From: Colwellia sp. PAMC 21821
GTDB lineage: Bacteria > Pseudomonadota > Gammaproteobacteria > Enterobacterales > Alteromonadaceae
Direction: 5' to 3'
Assembly (NCBI RefSeq): GCF_002077175.1
Contig: NZ_CP014943.1
Coordinates: 186,001 to 250,000, forward strand
Length of the DNA: 64,000 nucleotides
Shown here: in pieces, positions 1-9,434 of the stretch
Position numbering within the stretch: the stretch's first letter is position 1
Layout of the letters: each line of letters starts with the position of its first letter
The notes under the pieces: generated by a model
What the model was told of the DNA's origin: nothing
Seen by the model: the letters and a program-made list of their open reading frames with translations, nothing else
Databases searched by the model: none
Translations under genes and position numbers: made by a program

Positions 1-701
1 CCACTTGAGCCTTCTTGAGCAGCATCTTTTTCTAGTTGTTCAAACAAAAACTCAGTATTGAAAACATAGTTACCCATTGACGCTAATGTAACACCAGGTT
101 TACCAGGAACTTCAGAAGGGTTAGCAGGTTTTTCATCAAAACGACAAACACGACTATCTTCATCAACCGTCATTACACCAAACTGACCTGCGGCCTCTTC
201 GACAGAAGTTTCGATACAACATACGGTCATATCAGCTTCGTTAGCTACATGCTCAGCCAGTAACGGACCGTAATCCATACGATAAACGTGGTCGCCTGAT
301 AAAATCATGACGTATTTAGGTAATTCATGTCTGATAATATCGATGTTTTGAAACACGGCATCAGCCGTACCTAGATACCAACCATCACCTGTTTGTTGTG
401 ATGCTGGCAAAATTTCAATTGATTCACCCAGCTCTTTTTTAAAGTGACCCCAACCTCGATTAACGTGACGAATAAGCGAGTGCGATTTATATTGAGTCGC
501 GATACCAACACGCCTAATACCTGAGTTAACACAGTTTGATAAAGGAAAGTCGATGATCCTAAACTTACCACCAAAAAAGGTCGCTGGCTTAGCTCTTCTA
601 TCGGTTAATTCATAAAGTCGTGAACCTCGGCCCCCCGCTAAAACTAATGCATAAGTTTCTTTTGTTAGACTACTTATTCTTCTTTCTACATAATTGGGCA
701 T
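1..701 (-). CDS. glgC: Glucose-1-phosphate adenylyltransferase, 3' end outside window
   Basis: Makes ADP-glucose from glucose-1-phosphate and ATP, the committed step of bacterial glycogen synthesis. The reading frame is open from an ATG at 701 to the window edge, about 233 residues. The N-terminus carries the nucleotidyltransferase signature LAGGRGSRL, then [16 protein letters not shown] and [13 protein letters not shown], and later GTADAVFQN and [11 protein letters not shown], all typical of GlgC. The C-terminal beta-helix and allosteric region is missing because the window ends, not because the gene is shown to be broken. It lies 100 bp downstream of glgP on the same strand, so it is probably the third gene of a glgX-glgP-glgC transcript. 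A glgA gene would be expected further on. Confidence 0.93.
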   Translation of the reverse strand, partial: MPNYVERRISSLTKETYALVLAGGRGSRLYELTDRRAKPATFFGGKFRIIDFPLSNCVNSGIRRVGIATQYKSHSLIRHVNRGWGHFKKELGESIEILPASQQTGDGWYLGTADAVFQNIDIIRHELPKYVMILSGDHVYRMDYGPLLAEHVANEADMTVCCIETSVEEAAGQFGVMTVDEDSRVCRFDEKPANPSEVPGKPGVTLASMGNYVFNTEFLFEQLEKDAAQEGSS

Positions 702-762
702 ATCGTTTCCTATCCTTTTTCAAACATTAAGAACGTTCAATAAATAGCGTTTTACTTTTTTA

Positions 763-789
763 ATACCAATTTAATTAATCACTTGGTAT
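763..789. repeat. Small inverted repeat in the glgP-glgC gap
   Basis: The 7-bp arms ATACCAA (763-769) and TTGGTAT (783-789) flank an AT-rich loop. The arm resembles the ends of the larger interspersed element around 30.3-32.1 kb, which also end in ACC(A/T)ATT. It could be a remnant of a short mobile repeat or a weak hairpin between the two genes. No function is shown. Confidence 0.4.
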
Positions 790-801
790 ATCAGTAAATT
801 A

Positions 802-3264
802 CTAAAGCTTCCATATTTCATCTCGATACTGCCTGATCGTATGATCGCTCGAAAACACACCACTCGCTGCAGTGTTTAAAATACTCATTTTGGTCCACAG
901 AGTTTGATCTTGATAAGTTTTATCAACACTTCGTTGAGCTTGAAAATAACTATCAAAATCGTAAGCTGTTAACCACATATCATGCGGGTCACGTATAGTT
1001 TTAATGATTGAATCAAATATCTTTGGTTCAAATAAATTAAAGTGACCGCTTTCTAACAAGTGCATAACTGCTGATAATGTTTCAGAGTTGGCTATGATCT
1101 CATTAGGTTGATAATTTTCTCTAATATCTGAAATTTCATGAGCTTGAGCGCCAAATAGGAAAAAGTTATCTTCGCCTACTGCATCTCTAATTTCAATGTT
1201 TGCACCATCTAATGTACCAATAGTTAGTGCTCCATTCATCATAAATTTCATGTTACCTGTACCCGATGCTTCTTTACCTGCTGTTGATATTTGCTCAGAT
1301 AAATCTGTCGCTGGGCAAATAATCTCCATGGCAGAAACATTATAATTTGGTACGAAAGCAACTTTTAGAAACTTAGCTGCTTTTGGATCTAAATTAATCG
1401 TGTCGGCAACATTATTAATGAGCTTAATAATCTCTTTTGCCATCACATAACCAGGAGCTGCCTTACCACCAATCAACACACAGCGCGGTGTGATATCTGC
1501 AGTATCGCCTTTGCGAATTCGGTCATACAAACCAATAACATGTAAAATATTCAATAATTGACGCTTGTATTCATGAATACGCTTAACTTGCACATCAAAC
1601 ATCATATCTACGTCAAACTTAACACCTGTTGCTTGCTCTACAAAGTCAGCTAAAACGACTTTGTTGGCTTTCTTACTTTCACGCCATTGCTTTTGGAAAG
1701 CATGATCTTCAGCAAATTTAGCTAATTGATCGACATTTGAAAAATCGGCAACCCAGTTTTTATCAATTTTACTTGAGATAAGCTCAGCTAAACTCGTGTT
1801 GCAATGAGATAACCAACGACGTGGTGTAACACCGTTAGTTTTGTTATTGAATTTTTCAGGCCAAAGTTGATAAAAATCATTAAACAATCCAGCTTTTAAA
1901 AGCTTGGTATGTAAAGCCGCCACTCCATTAACAGAATAACTACCAACGATAGCTAAGTGTGCCATACGTACTTGGGGTTCATGACCTTCATCAATTAATG
2001 ACAAGGCTTGCTGCTTACTTGAATCGCCAGGCCATGCAACAGCCACTTGCAGAAGAAAACGAGCGTTGATTTCGTAAATAATTTCTAAAATTCGCGGTAA
2101 TAAATTGGCGAATAAACTTACTGGCCATTTTTCCAATGCTTCAGGTAATAAAGTATGGTTAGTGTAAGCCATAGTTTTTGTGGTGATATTCCATGCAGCA
2201 TCCCATGAAATTGCATAGTCATCCATCAAAATGCGCATCAATTCAGGTACCGCAATACTTGGGTGCGTGTCGTTAAGTTGAAAACTATTTAACTCAATAA
2301 ATTCATCAAAATTATTGCCACAGTTTTCAACATAGCTATTAATAGTATCTTGCAGCGATGCTGAAGATAAAAAGTACTGTTGACGTAAGCGAAGCTCTTT
2401 ACCGTTTTCACTGGTGTCATTTGGATAAAGCACCATAGTGATTTGTTCAGCTAAATTCTTTTTAGCCACCGACTCGGTATAACTACCAGCGTTAAATTCA
2501 CCAAGATCAAATTCATCGGTTGCTTCAGACTTCCATAACCTTAAAGTATTCACAATACCGTTTTGATAACCAGGAATTGGCATATCATAAGGCACAGCAA
2601 GTACATCTTGGGTATTATTCCATTGACGATACTGCTGACCACTGCGTTTTTTAATCACATCAACATGGCCAAAAAACTTCACTCTTATGGCTTTTTCAGG
2701 TGCAGCAATTTCCCAAGGATTACCATTACGTAACCAATTGTCAGGATGCTCGATTTGCGCGCCATTTTTAATTTGTTGATTAAACATGCCATATTCATAA
2801 CGAATACCATAACCAATAACCGGTAAAGCCAAACTTGCACAGCTATCTAAAAAGCAAGCTGCTAAGCGACCTAAACCACCGTTACCTAAACCAGCGTCAT
2901 GCTCTGCTTGTTCAACATCTTCCAAATCGCAGCAATAACCTTTTAACGCCTCACGCACTGTATCGTCTAAGTCTAGATTCAAAATAGAATTATTAAGCGT
3001 TCTACCCATTAAAAACTCTAATGAAATATAACCCACACGGCGCTGATGTCCACGAGACTCACGCGTTTCACGCCATTGTGCAACTAAACGGTCACGAATA
3101 GTGATAGCTAGTGCATTATAAAGGTATAAATGAGAGTCTTGAACCTTGTCACGACCAAGTGAAAAATGGAAATGTCGCGCTAAATCTTCAGAAAAAGTGT
3201 GTTCGTTCATCAAAACATTACCATCTGATGAGGTAACTTCACATAATGTTTTTTCTTTATTCAC
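802..3264 (-). CDS. glgP: Glycogen/maltodextrin phosphorylase
   Basis: Releases glucose-1-phosphate from the non-reducing ends of glycogen or maltodextrin with phosphate, in the cytoplasm. The 820 residues match the usual family length. Typical blocks are GLGNGGLGRLAACFLDS near residue 130, NDTHPSIAVPELMR in the middle, VKRIHEYKRQLLN, and GTGNMKFMMNGALTIGTLDG, in which Lys673 is the expected pyridoxal-phosphate lysine. The start is a GTG with AGGA about 10 bases upstream; an ATG just upstream is followed at once by a stop and is not usable. It sits 25 bp after glgX and before glgC, so it is probably co-transcribed. MalP-type specificity cannot be separated from GlgP by sequence reading alone, but the glgX/glgC context favours glycogen. 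Confidence 0.94.
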   Translation of the reverse strand: MNKEKTLCEVTSSDGNVLMNEHTFSEDLARHFHFSLGRDKVQDSHLYLYNALAITIRDRLVAQWRETRESRGHQRRVGYISLEFLMGRTLNNSILNLDLDDTVREALKGYCCDLEDVEQAEHDAGLGNGGLGRLAACFLDSCASLALPVIGYGIRYEYGMFNQQIKNGAQIEHPDNWLRNGNPWEIAAPEKAIRVKFFGHVDVIKKRSGQQYRQWNNTQDVLAVPYDMPIPGYQNGIVNTLRLWKSEATDEFDLGEFNAGSYTESVAKKNLAEQITMVLYPNDTSENGKELRLRQQYFLSSASLQDTINSYVENCGNNFDEFIELNSFQLNDTHPSIAVPELMRILMDDYAISWDAAWNITTKTMAYTNHTLLPEALEKWPVSLFANLLPRILEIIYEINARFLLQVAVAWPGDSSKQQALSLIDEGHEPQVRMAHLAIVGSYSVNGVAALHTKLLKAGLFNDFYQLWPEKFNNKTNGVTPRRWLSHCNTSLAELISSKIDKNWVADFSNVDQLAKFAEDHAFQKQWRESKKANKVVLADFVEQATGVKFDVDMMFDVQVKRIHEYKRQLLNILHVIGLYDRIRKGDTADITPRCVLIGGKAAPGYVMAKEIIKLINNVADTINLDPKAAKFLKVAFVPNYNVSAMEIICPATDLSEQISTAGKEASGTGNMKFMMNGALTIGTLDGANIEIRDAVGEDNFFLFGAQAHEISDIRENYQPNEIIANSETLSAVMHLLESGHFNLFEPKIFDSIIKTIRDPHDMWLTAYDFDSYFQAQRSVDKTYQDQTLWTKMSILNTAASGVFSSDHTIRQYRDEIWKL

Positions 3265-3289
3265 AATCTATTCATCCTATTTGTTTTTT

Positions 3290-5374
3290 TTATAAACAAT
3301 CGTTTAATAAAACAATTGTTGAAAATGGGGCCATAGTAATTATTCGTTCTGCAGGTATATTCTGCATTTCTTTTGGTTCCGCACTAGCCGTGGTATCTAT
3401 CATCACTTGCCAATGTTGTATATCGTCAATCGTTGGCAATTGAAATTCTACCGGCTCGCTACCAGCGTGGAATAGACATAAAAGTGATGGGCTATCAGGC
3501 GCTTTTTCATGAATCAAGTAGCCTAATGTAGCCGCATGATGTGAGTGCCAATGATCTTTTTGCATCTCAAAGCCTGAGGGGTGGTACCAGATAATATCAA
3601 CCGCAGACTTCTTATCATCTTTATGTATAAATCGATCATGGGTTAACATAGAAAAACGTTTTCTGAGCTCACTTAAGCTAGCAGTAAACAACTTAAGCTC
3701 TTTTGCGTATAACGCGCCTTCATCCCAATCTAACCAATTTATTTCGTTGTCTTGGCAATAAGCATTGTTATTACCTTTTTGTGTACGACCTATTTCATCA
3801 CCCGCAAGTATCATAGGAACGCCTTGAGATAACATAAGCGTTGCCATCATATTTTTGATTTGACGTAATCGAACAGATAAAATGGCGGTATCGGTAGTTT
3901 CACCCTCTATTCCATGATTATGCGCAAAGTTATCAGAATGACCATCACGGTTGTTTTCACCATTAGCTTCATTATGACGATCTTGAAAACTCACTAAATC
4001 ACGTAATGTATTACCATCATGACTGCAAAGGAAATTGATACTCGCAAACGGTTGACGCCCACTGTGCTCAAAAATATCACTTGAACCGTGAATTCTACGA
4101 GCAAATTCGGGTAATAAACCTTTATCTCCGCGCCAATACCGTCTCATGGTGTCTCGATATCGATCGTTCCATTCAGACCACGGCGATGGAAAACCACCTA
4201 ATTGGTAACCGCCTGGGCCGATATCCCAAGGTTCAGCAATCACTTTTACACTGCTAAGAATAGGATCTTGTAAAACCGCATCTAAAAAGCCGTTGCTTTT
4301 ATCAAAACCGGATAATTCACGGCCTAAAATAGTCGCTAAATCAAATCTAAAACCGTCAACTCCCATCACTTGAACCCAGTAACGTAGGCTGTCCATTACC
4401 ATTTGTAACACACGTGGATGGCTAATGTTAATGGTATTTCCGCAGCCGGTATCATTAATATAATAACGCGGTTCAGCAGGATTTAAGCGATAGTAAGAAA
4501 GGTTATCAATACCTCTAAAACTTAGTGTCGGTCCTAAACGGTTACCTTCACAAGTGTGGTTGTATACCACATCAATAAGGACTTCAAACCCGGCTTGATG
4601 AAGTTCATCAACCATACGCTGAAAATCGCGAATTTGATGTTGATTTAAATAATCTTTATGAGGAACAAAAAACGCCAGTGAGTTATAGCCCCAATAGTTT
4701 GAGAGCTTTTTGTCGGTGAGAAATTGTTCAGAAACAAATTGCTGCACTGGTAATAATTCAATGGTGGTAATACCAATAGCACGATAATGAGCGATCATCG
4801 CCGGGTGGCTTATCCCTAAAAATGAACCACGTAATGCTTCTGGCACTTTTGGATTAAGTGCAGTTAAGCCTTTAACATGGCCTTCGTATATAACGGTATT
4901 TTTCCAAGCAATGGGTTTTCTTGGAATAAGGGGAGCAGAGGCATCCATAACAACCGCTTTAAGCATAACATCGGCATTATCTCTAATGTCGAAAGACAAA
5001 TCTTTCTTAGGATCATGAATATTATAAGCGAAGTGACGTTCTGACCATGAGAAATTGCCCTTCAATGCTTTAGCATAAGGGTCTAACAGTAATTTATGAT
5101 GATTAAAACGATGACCAAATTCTGGTCTATAAGGCCCGTAAACTCTATAGCCATAAACTAAGCCTGCTTTAGCACCTTTAAGAAAACCATGCCAAATATT
5201 GTGTTCACACTCAGGCAAAACAAAGCGTTCTATCTCTTTGTCACCCTGTTCATCAAAGATACACAATTCAATTTTTTCAGCATGTGCTGAAAAAATAGCA
5301 AAATTTACCCCGGTATCATCAACAGTTGTGCCTATTGGATGTACTCTTCCGGGCTCCATTCTATATTGTTCCAT
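3290..5374 (-). CDS. glgX: Glycogen debranching enzyme (GH13 isoamylase type)
   Basis: Hydrolyses alpha-1,6 branches of phosphorylase limit dextrin during glycogen breakdown. The 694 residues have an N-terminal CBM48/early-set domain (roughly 10-120) followed by the GH13 barrel. Conserved elements are VYNHTCEGN (near 270), GFRFDLA with the nucleophile Asp345, AEPWDIG with the acid/base Glu381, and SHDGNTL with the transition-state Asp453, so the enzyme looks intact. ATG 5374 is used; an internal ATG at codon 6 is an alternative. It is first in the minus-strand glycogen operon, 25 bp before glgP, and shares an upstream region with the small CBM48 gene, which points the same way. Confidence 0.94.
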   Translation of the reverse strand: MEQYRMEPGRVHPIGTTVDDTGVNFAIFSAHAEKIELCIFDEQGDKEIERFVLPECEHNIWHGFLKGAKAGLVYGYRVYGPYRPEFGHRFNHHKLLLDPYAKALKGNFSWSERHFAYNIHDPKKDLSFDIRDNADVMLKAVVMDASAPLIPRKPIAWKNTVIYEGHVKGLTALNPKVPEALRGSFLGISHPAMIAHYRAIGITTIELLPVQQFVSEQFLTDKKLSNYWGYNSLAFFVPHKDYLNQHQIRDFQRMVDELHQAGFEVLIDVVYNHTCEGNRLGPTLSFRGIDNLSYYRLNPAEPRYYINDTGCGNTINISHPRVLQMVMDSLRYWVQVMGVDGFRFDLATILGRELSGFDKSNGFLDAVLQDPILSSVKVIAEPWDIGPGGYQLGGFPSPWSEWNDRYRDTMRRYWRGDKGLLPEFARRIHGSSDIFEHSGRQPFASINFLCSHDGNTLRDLVSFQDRHNEANGENNRDGHSDNFAHNHGIEGETTDTAILSVRLRQIKNMMATLMLSQGVPMILAGDEIGRTQKGNNNAYCQDNEINWLDWDEGALYAKELKLFTASLSELRKRFSMLTHDRFIHKDDKKSAVDIIWYHPSGFEMQKDHWHSHHAATLGYLIHEKAPDSPSLLCLFHAGSEPVEFQLPTIDDIQHWQVMIDTTASAEPKEMQNIPAERIITMAPFSTIVLLNDCL

Positions 5375-5611
5375 GCTTCTCCAGTTAAGAAAAAAAGATG
5401 ACCATTGTTTGAATTATTACAACATGCCATTTTGTTTAAAGTAATATTAGGAAGAACTTTTATATAAATTAAACTATACAAAGTTAAACTTATAGTAAAT
5501 TAAACAGTAGTTTTTAACTTTAGTTCATTTAAATAAGTATTTATATATTATGAAGTAAAAGCAAAGCCTTAATTCAAGACTTTGCTCAACATATATATCT
5601 TCGGTTGTGTT

Positions 5612-5908
5612 TTAAGGTGTAGTCAGTACTACGCTATTTTCACTGCCAAATTCATTAGCTAAGTATTGATCAGCCTGTTCGTCGTTTTCCCACTCACTAT
5701 CATTTAACAGATAGCGAAAATGAAAAACACCGTTTTTAGGTAATCTCACCTTAGTTTTAAAACTATTTGATTTTTTATTAAACTTCATTTCAATAGCTTG
5801 CCAGTCATTAAAATCACCAACTAATGCGGCGGTGGTTACATCACTTCTATTAAATTCAAAGGTTACTTCAGTTTCATCTTTAGTTTTAAAAAATTTCTTA
5901 GTTAGCAT
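5612..5908 (-). CDS. Free-standing CBM48/isoamylase early-set domain protein
   Basis: A 98-residue protein made almost only of an early-set glycogen-binding fold. The stretch ALVGDFNDWQAIEMKF and the later FHFRYLLNDSEWENDEQAD match the carbohydrate-binding domain found at the N-terminus of GlgB/GlgX and in AMPK beta subunits. No catalytic domain, signal peptide or membrane segment is present. It lies between malQ (divergent) and glgX (same strand, 237 bp downstream). It may bind glycogen and help position or regulate the glycogen enzymes, but this is an inference from domain and context. A good ribosome site precedes the ATG. Confidence 0.8.
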   Translation of the reverse strand: MLTKKFFKTKDETEVTFEFNRSDVTTAALVGDFNDWQAIEMKFNKKSNSFKTKVRLPKNGVFHFRYLLNDSEWENDEQADQYLANEFGSENSVVLTTP

Positions 5909-6279
5909 TGTTATTCTCCATTAATCATGTGCTAATTAATTCAACATTACTGATTTTGCTTTATTTAAGTGCTAAATTTTACTACTAAGCCCCAATAATG
6001 CGCGTTTTCTATTTAAAATAGCCAATTTATATGTCGGCACAATGAAATAGCATAAATCGAGCCGAATATATAAATAAAGCAACAATCCATTAAAGTAACT
6101 TCATATTTGATTGTAATGCTAATTATTTTTCCGCTGTTATTTTATGTAAATAAATTACATTTAATAAATATACAGCTAAAATAAGTAACAATCAAAGCTT
6201 TATTTGCTGTAATTCTAACCTATAACTTGTTAAAGTTACACCAAGGTGTAATTTTATTTCACAATAAAAAGAGTTTAAT
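5909..6279. promoter_or_regulatory. Divergent intergenic region between the CBM48 gene and malQ
   Basis: These 371 AT-rich bases hold the presumed promoters of both divergent genes. The one distinct element is the inverted repeat TTACACC-AA-GGTGTAA at 6236-6251, 28 bases before the malQ start, which could be an operator or a small 5' hairpin. No open reading frame of note is present. Confidence 0.45.
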
Positions 6280-8478
6280 ATGAGTCTTATCGAACAATTA
6301 GCTAATTTAGTAGGTTTCCATACAAGTTACACAGGCACATTTGGCGACAAAGTACATGCTAAAGACCCTGCTAAAAGAGCCCTGTTAAAAGCAATGGGTT
6401 TCGAATTAGATGAAGTGTCTTTAGTTAAATCAATAACTTATTTAAATAACAGTCAGTGGACCGATATTTTACCTGTTGTACACATTGTTAAACTTGAAGA
6501 GCAACAACATGCGATTAAAATAAGCTTACCCAAAATTGGTAGTTTATTACTTAACTGGAAAGTCACTCCGGAAGTTGGCAGTAAAACAGGTCAAGAAGTC
6601 GTTGGTGTCTTTAATATTGAAGACATGCAAGCTATTGCTGAGACCACAATAGAAGAAACTCAATATTGCCAATATTTATTACATTTACCGGTATTGGAGC
6701 AAGGCTATTATCAATTTACGATCAGTTTTGGTGAGGCTCAAGCTAGTTGTCCGCTGATCTATGCACCCAAAACCTGCTTTAGCGCTCAAGAAGCTTCGGT
6801 TAATAAGGTCTGGGGTTACACTGCGCAATTATATTCATTGCGCAGTAAGAACAATTGGGGAATGGGTGATTTCACCGATTTAAGCGAGCTTGTAGAAAAG
6901 TCAGCACAGCAACAGGCTGCGACTATTGGATTAAATCCACTGCATCCGCTTTATCAACACAATCCCGCGCACCGAAGCCCATATTCGCCTTCAAGTCGTT
7001 GCTTTTTAAATCCGCTCTATATAGATGTAACTAAAGTACAAAATTTTGAACGCTGTACACTAGCACAAGAAAAAGTAAAAAATGACATCTTCCAACAGAG
7101 TATTGCAAATGCTAAAGCAAGCACCTTAGTTGATTATCCTGCAGTCGCAAAACTTAAGTTTGAAATCGCTGAGTTGTTGTTTGAGGATTTTTATCTAAAT
7201 ATTAGCTCCACGAGTAAAGATGAATGTTATAAGAATATGTCAGATGAGTTTGAGCATTTTAAACAAGCGAATGGCACAGACTTACAACGCTTTGCAACTT
7301 TTGATGCTTTATATGAGTATTTTCATTTAGCTGATGAAAATTCTTATGGTTGGCCCGATTGGCCAACAAACTTTCAAGACCCCGATAGTGAAGAAGTACA
7401 CAAATTTAAACTATCGCATGCTAAACGCATTAATTATTTTTGTTTCTTACAATGGATAGCACATCAACAATTAAGCGCGGTATCTCAACAGACAATTGAT
7501 CAAGATATGGCCATTGGTCTATATCTTGACTTGGCGGTGGGTTGTGATGGCTCAGGTTTTGATGTTTGGTCTGATAAAGAAGTTTATGTTGCCGGTGCAT
7601 CAATCGGCGCACCACCTGATGGCATGAACCCATTAGGACAAAATTGGGGATTAACCCCAATGAACCCTGTGGCATTACAAAAACAAGGTTACCAACCATT
7701 AGTCAAAGCTCTGCGTAGCAGTATGCAATATGCTGGCGCTTTGCGCATTGATCATATTTTAGGCTTAATGCGTCAATATTGGGTCGCACCCGGTATGCAA
7801 GCTGATGAGGGTGTTTATATCAGCTTTCCTTGGGATGATATTTTACGGATTATCGCCTTAGAGTCTCGTCGAAATAACTGTGTTGTTATTGGTGAAGACT
7901 TAGGTAATGTACCTGAAGGCTTCAGTGAAACCATTCAAAATGCTGGTCTTTTATCTTTCAAAGTTTTATTTTTTGAACGATGGGATTCCGGTTTATTCAA
8001 ACGCCCTGACAATTTTCCTACGCAATCAATCGTCACTATCGCCACGCATGATACCGCCACATTATCGGGTTGGTGGCAAGGCAGAGATCTACAATGGCGT
8101 GAGCAACTTAATCTTTATCCAAATGATGAAGCAGGCCAAGCCGATAGAAACGCACGAACGAGCGAACGAGAAAACCTTATTGCAGCTTTAGACGATTTAC
8201 AGGTTATCGACATGAGCAAAGCGCCACAAATAGCCCTCGCACAAATGAATACCGAACTCAGTATTAGCGTACAAAAGTATTTAGCGTTGTCACCTAGCCA
8301 TATACAATTAATACCGTTGGAAGATGTCCTTGAAATATCAGAGCAAGTGAATATTCCAGGTACTATCGATCAACACCCCAATTGGTTACAAAAATTGCCA
8401 GTGTCGCTAGAAGATTTTGCTGAAACAAATTCAGTGCAGGAAATAACCCAAGCGATGAATATCGCTAGGCCAAAATGA
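6280..8478 (+). CDS. malQ: 4-alpha-glucanotransferase (amylomaltase)
   Basis: Transfers alpha-1,4-glucan segments between maltodextrins and recycles short chains for the phosphorylase. The 732 residues follow the GH77 layout of MalQ with a long N-terminal extension (about 1-170). The catalytic set is complete: LRIDHILGLMR with nucleophile Asp491, VIGEDLGNVPEG with acid/base Glu539, and ATHDTATLSGWW with Asp591. The ATG at 6280 follows an AAGAG ribosome site. It is transcribed away from the CBM48/glgX/glgP/glgC genes, a common pairing because phosphorylase and MalQ act together on debranched chains. No signal peptide is seen, so it is cytoplasmic. Confidence 0.94.
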   Translation: MSLIEQLANLVGFHTSYTGTFGDKVHAKDPAKRALLKAMGFELDEVSLVKSITYLNNSQWTDILPVVHIVKLEEQQHAIKISLPKIGSLLLNWKVTPEVGSKTGQEVVGVFNIEDMQAIAETTIEETQYCQYLLHLPVLEQGYYQFTISFGEAQASCPLIYAPKTCFSAQEASVNKVWGYTAQLYSLRSKNNWGMGDFTDLSELVEKSAQQQAATIGLNPLHPLYQHNPAHRSPYSPSSRCFLNPLYIDVTKVQNFERCTLAQEKVKNDIFQQSIANAKASTLVDYPAVAKLKFEIAELLFEDFYLNISSTSKDECYKNMSDEFEHFKQANGTDLQRFATFDALYEYFHLADENSYGWPDWPTNFQDPDSEEVHKFKLSHAKRINYFCFLQWIAHQQLSAVSQQTIDQDMAIGLYLDLAVGCDGSGFDVWSDKEVYVAGASIGAPPDGMNPLGQNWGLTPMNPVALQKQGYQPLVKALRSSMQYAGALRIDHILGLMRQYWVAPGMQADEGVYISFPWDDILRIIALESRRNNCVVIGEDLGNVPEGFSETIQNAGLLSFKVLFFERWDSGLFKRPDNFPTQSIVTIATHDTATLSGWWQGRDLQWREQLNLYPNDEAGQADRNARTSERENLIAALDDLQVIDMSKAPQIALAQMNTELSISVQKYLALSPSHIQLIPLEDVLEISEQVNIPGTIDQHPNWLQKLPVSLEDFAETNSVQEITQAMNIARPK

Positions 8479-8520
8479 TTAAAGTACAAATTTTATATAT
8501 TAACGATGCAAGATTTAACG

Positions 8521-8558
8521 GGTCACTCAATATAGATTAAGAGTTTATATGAGTGACC
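8521..8558. terminator. Hairpin between convergent malQ and the FadR-type regulator
   Basis: Arms GGTCACTCA (8521-8529) and TGAGTGACC (8550-8558) are perfectly complementary, with further TATA pairing inside. It lies between two convergent genes where a shared terminator is expected. There is no clear T-run, so it is only a probable terminator. Confidence 0.5.
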
Positions 8559-8572
8559 ATAATATCAACCGA

Positions 8573-9271
8573 TTAAAGTTGTGAATCAATTAATTCCAGT
8601 GCTTCTTCTAAAATAGCAGTCACTGCATCACGTGCTTTGTCTGGGTTGCGCGATTTAATTGTATTTAGAATATCAGCATGCTGTTTAACATCCGCTCCAG
8701 GCACTCCTTTAATTTTATTGGTATATCGAATACTGACTCGTAATGCGGTACCAATAAACTCAGTTAACTGGACAAAAAAACGATTTCCACTAGCAACTAA
8801 TATACTGGTATGGAATGCAATATCAGCATCTAGAGGGTCATCTAGCCCTTCATCAGCATCAACCATTCTAGTCAATGCTTTATCAATATCTTCTAACTGC
8901 TCATAAGTCGCATTAATTGCTGCAAGTGCTGCTGCTTGTGGTTCTATAGCGAGTCTCACTTGGGTAAACTCTTTTAGCAGGGCTAAGGAAGGCTTACTAC
9001 TTAATATCCAAGTTAATACATCGGTATCAAACATGTTCCAGCTACTTTCTGGTAACACTCTAATACCTTGTTTAGGGCGAGAAGAAATAAGCCCTTTTGC
9101 AGACAACATTTTTACCGCTTCACGAGTAGAGCTGCGGCTAACACCATATTGCACACAAAGATCCGCTTCTGAAGGCAGACCAGAGCCTACAGGGTAAGTC
9201 CCTTTAACAACCGCAATGCCTAAATCATAGGTAAGTTGGTGCGTTAAATTTTGTCTCGGTGACGGTTTCAT
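8573..9271 (-). CDS. FadR-subfamily GntR transcriptional regulator, DgoR-like
   Basis: A 232-residue regulator with an N-terminal winged helix (LPSEADLCVQYGVSRSSTREAVKMLSAKGLI at about 28-58) and an all-helical FCD ligand domain (about 85-225) whose conserved acidic and His residues occur in DADIAFHTSI and QHADILNTI. It faces the dgoK/dgoA operon across 157-163 bp that contain a long inverted repeat (9303-9342), the usual arrangement for an autoregulated local repressor. By analogy with E. coli DgoR the ligand is probably galactonate or a related acid, but this is inferred from neighbours. GGAAG precedes the ATG at 9271. Confidence 0.85.
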   Translation of the reverse strand: MKPSPRQNLTHQLTYDLGIAVVKGTYPVGSGLPSEADLCVQYGVSRSSTREAVKMLSAKGLISSRPKQGIRVLPESSWNMFDTDVLTWILSSKPSLALLKEFTQVRLAIEPQAAALAAINATYEQLEDIDKALTRMVDADEGLDDPLDADIAFHTSILVASGNRFFVQLTEFIGTALRVSIRYTNKIKGVPGADVKQHADILNTIKSRNPDKARDAVTAILEEALELIDSQL

Positions 9272-9302
9272 TTAGTTATCTTCCAACAAAGTATTATTAA
9301 TA

Positions 9303-9342
9303 AGTTATATCATATTTAATTACATATAATTATGATATAACT
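9303..9342. promoter_or_regulatory. Candidate operator: long inverted repeat between regulator and dgo operon
   Basis: The arms AGTTATATCATA (9303-9314) and TATGATATAACT (9331-9342) are perfectly complementary over 12 bp, with a 16-bp AT-rich spacer. It lies about midway between the divergent FadR-type regulator and the aldose dehydrogenase. FadR-family proteins bind paired inverted half-sites in such positions, so this is the best candidate for the regulator's operator and would act on both directions. Confidence 0.6.
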
Positions 9343-9434
9343 TTATCTTGTTAAAAAATAGTAAAAATTTAGCGCTATTATAACGTTATTTTAAGTACAC
9401 AATTTTAGATACATAAAATGTTTGGAGCATGGTA

